Source: an uncultured Bacteroidales bacterium (GTDB lineage: Bacteria; Bacteroidota; Bacteroidia; Bacteroidales; UBA932). From it: a DNA stretch of 64,000 nt. Below the pieces are notes generated by a model. The model did not search any database, had not been told where the DNA came from, and was given only the letters and a program-made list of their open reading frames with translations. The stretch's first letter is position 1. Every line of letters starts with the position of its first letter. This document shows, piece by piece, positions 62,482 to 64,000 of the stretch. A program made the translations under genes and the position numbers. Where the stretch lies: assembly GCA_905235085.1 (NCBI GenBank), contig CAJOKD010000005.1, positions 62,001-126,000 on the forward strand, in the 5' to 3' direction.

Positions 62482-64000
62482 CTAGAAGGCCGTAGCTGCG
62501 ACCTTGGTCAGGTTGTTGCACTCATATACATGAGTGATTCCGCTGGTAGGGATAGTCTGCGTCGCGCGGACCGTCCAACCCGTTTCCGAAGAAGGATCGT
62601 CCGAAGACGGCCTGTAATACCAGTAATGGCTCGCAGTGGTGCTGGACCATGTCGTGGTATTCTTTCCCAACTCATTGAAATAATAACACGCCGCAGCGAC
62701 ATTGCAGCAAGATCCGTTTGAAAGGCGCTTGAAGTCCCCTACTTTCTGGTCACCCTTGAAGAGTTCAACCTTCCAATAGGAATCGTCGTCGTTGAATACC
62801 TCGGCTACGAAACAATACTTCAAAGCAGTATTGCCCTTGACCGTGATACTGGCGGATCCTGCCTTCTGCGAAGCGGTGTACCAGTTGAGCTTGTAGCCCT
62901 TGGAACCGTCATAGATGTCGTTGCCGTCGTAAACGCGCATCTGGAAGTCCTTGTCGCGCTTGGTGCCCTTGTTATACCAGTCGGTAACGCTTCCGTTCTC
63001 GACAGTATAGACAGTATAGCCGTTAGGCCCGCCGGTCACATTCGACTGGGAAGCCCACCAGGCACCGCAGGCAGCTCCGTGGATATGCTCATATATCGGG
63101 AGACCGCCGGCAGCCTTCACTGAATGGACATAGTTCTGGTTGTAATGCGTATGCCCGATCATTATATGAGCTTCCTTGAAGCCTGCAAGCAGGTTGAGTA
63201 CCTCAGAATAATTCTTATCCTTGTTGACACTGGATCCGGTATCGTTGGATCCGCCACCGCGGAAAGGGATATGGCAACAGATGAAAACTGTCTTCTGACT
63301 CTTGTCCTTGACGAGGGCGATATCCTGCTTCAACCATTTCAGCTGCGTGGCGCTGAAACCGGCGGCATAGTTCCAGGTCGAACCTGTCGATTCGAGGCCG
63401 TAGACATTGTCCATCACAATCACGTGTAAACCATTACGGTCGAAGGAGTAATCCACCGGACCAAAGTGATTGATGAAGTTGTCCTGGGCATAATAGAACT
63501 CGCTCTTGCCGGCATCGTGGTCATGGTTGCCGATGCAGTTGAATATAGGCATCACGCTACCGTTGGAGAGTTTGAAGTTTCTCATCGAATTGTCCATAGG
63601 ACCCCATTGTACCGGGTTGTCAAAAGTGATGTCGCCAAGCGTCATCGCATAGACGTTGCTCATTCCGTCAACCGTCGAGTGGAGGTCTCTAATCGTCTCG
63701 TTCACCCATCTTGAGACATCGCTGTCAGTCTTGCACTGAGGGTCCCCTATCATTACCATCGTGAACTTCGTTTCCTTGGAAGGAAGCGGTTCAAGCTTGA
63801 AATCATAGCGGGTAGCCTTGGATGCCACGAAGGTCCCCTCGTTGAAGAACTGTGGAAGCCCAGTAGAAGGATTCAGAGCGATCTTGTAGTCGGCAGGCGT
63901 CGTATAGAAAATCTTCCTTGCGAGCCTGTTGGCCGAGAACTGGTACACTCCATTATCATCGGTTGTTGTGAAGTTGTACCCGTCGGAGACCGGAACACCC
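62482..64000 (-). CDS. Calcineurin-like phosphoesterase, N-terminus cut by window edge
   Basis: At least 505 residues; the frame stays open to the right edge (a GTG at 63948 codes for an internal Val). It starts inside a carboxypeptidase-regulatory-like domain (PVSDGYNFTTTDDNGVYQF). The metallophosphatase core follows: GDPQCKTDSD, LGDITFDN, GNHDHD, CCHIPFRGG and IGHTHYN, all metal blocks, with the usual His of the first block replaced by Gln. The C-terminal domain has CGAWWASQSNVTGGPNGY and MRVYDGNDIYDG. Same family and layout as the phosphoesterase at 31202-33175. Secreted or surface location is expected. Substrate unknown. Confidence 0.87.
   Translation of the reverse strand, partial: GVPVSDGYNFTTTDDNGVYQFSANRLARKIFYTTPADYKIALNPSTGLPQFFNEGTFVASKATRYDFKLEPLPSKETKFTMVMIGDPQCKTDSDVSRWVNETIRDLHSTVDGMSNVYAMTLGDITFDNPVQWGPMDNSMRNFKLSNGSVMPIFNCIGNHDHDAGKSEFYYAQDNFINHFGPVDYSFDRNGLHVIVMDNVYGLESTGSTWNYAAGFSATQLKWLKQDIALVKDKSQKTVFICCHIPFRGGGSNDTGSSVNKDKNYSEVLNLLAGFKEAHIMIGHTHYNQNYVHSVKAAGGLPIYEHIHGAACGAWWASQSNVTGGPNGYTVYTVENGSVTDWYNKGTKRDKDFQMRVYDGNDIYDGSKGYKLNWYTASQKAGSASITVKGNTALKYCFVAEVFNDDDSYWKVELFKGDQKVGDFKRLSNGSCCNVAAACYYFNELGKNTTTWSSTTASHYWYYRPSSDDPSSETGWTVRATQTIPTSGITHVYECNNLTKVAATAF

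Noticed and set aside
1..64000. CRISPR arrays, tRNA or rRNA genes, IS elements, integrase genes
   Set aside because: No regular short repeats with spacers, no cloverleaf-like gene-free segments and no transposase or integrase motifs were seen in any frame.

Overview
The window comes from a Bacteroidales bacterium, fairly GC-rich for that order. The evidence is: SusC/SusD pairs, BACON-domain lipoproteins, Bacteroidetes-type promoters (TTTG, 19-20 bases, TAnnTTTG), DUF4831, TIGR02757, PCMD-like and DUF4957/DUF5123 families, an rpsF-rpsR-rplI cluster and a grpE-dnaJ pair. No mobile element, CRISPR array, tRNA or rRNA was seen. Family names come from reading motifs by eye; no database search was run.

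Left part (1-23200), mostly core genes: the end of an unidentified gene; a BACON + plant-type LRR lipoprotein; a structured gene-free stretch (2226-2645); rpsF-rpsR-rplI with a promoter and leader hairpin; pepD; a DUF4831 protein; a lipid A-type acyltransferase; a VanX-like dipeptidase; and a POT peptide transporter. A minus-strand group then encodes an anaerobic sulfatase-maturing radical SAM enzyme, a TIGR02757 protein and a zeta-toxin-like kinase. It is divergent from a plus-strand run of sulfatase, tldD, tldE, slyD-like FKBP, glycosyltransferase and trkA. The sulfatase has an unusual Ser-type S-A-A-T-R active-site signature. ABC-F and YkvA genes follow on the minus strand.

Middle part (23300-54400), glycan use: a minus-strand operon encodes a calcineurin-like phosphoesterase, SusC, SusD and a 914-residue multidomain surface lipoprotein of unknown target. 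Next come an organophosphate:phosphate-type MFS transporter gene and a seven-gene plus-strand pectin locus: GH28, pectin methylesterase (CE8), GH105, pectate lyase (PL1), SusC, SusD and a 1775-residue protein with four DUF4957/DUF5123-like beta-helix units. Facing it on the minus strand are uxaC (uronate isomerase) and a GH43 lipoprotein. The pectin operon and uxaC share an identical 16-base palindrome, ATACAAACGTTTGTAT, placed on the promoter in each case. This strongly suggests one repressor joins extracellular homogalacturonan breakdown to uronate catabolism. The regulator is not in the window. Likely logic: CE8 demethylates pectin, PL1 and GH28 cut it, SusCD imports oligomers, GH105 removes unsaturated ends, and UxaC feeds galacturonate into central metabolism.

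Right part (54400-64000): grpE-dnaJ, an M1 metallopeptidase lipoprotein, a probable beta-propeller lipoprotein, a run of three exported proteins (PCMD-like lipoprotein, outer-membrane barrel, YD-like lipoprotein) and a truncated second phosphoesterase of the same family as the one in the middle operon.
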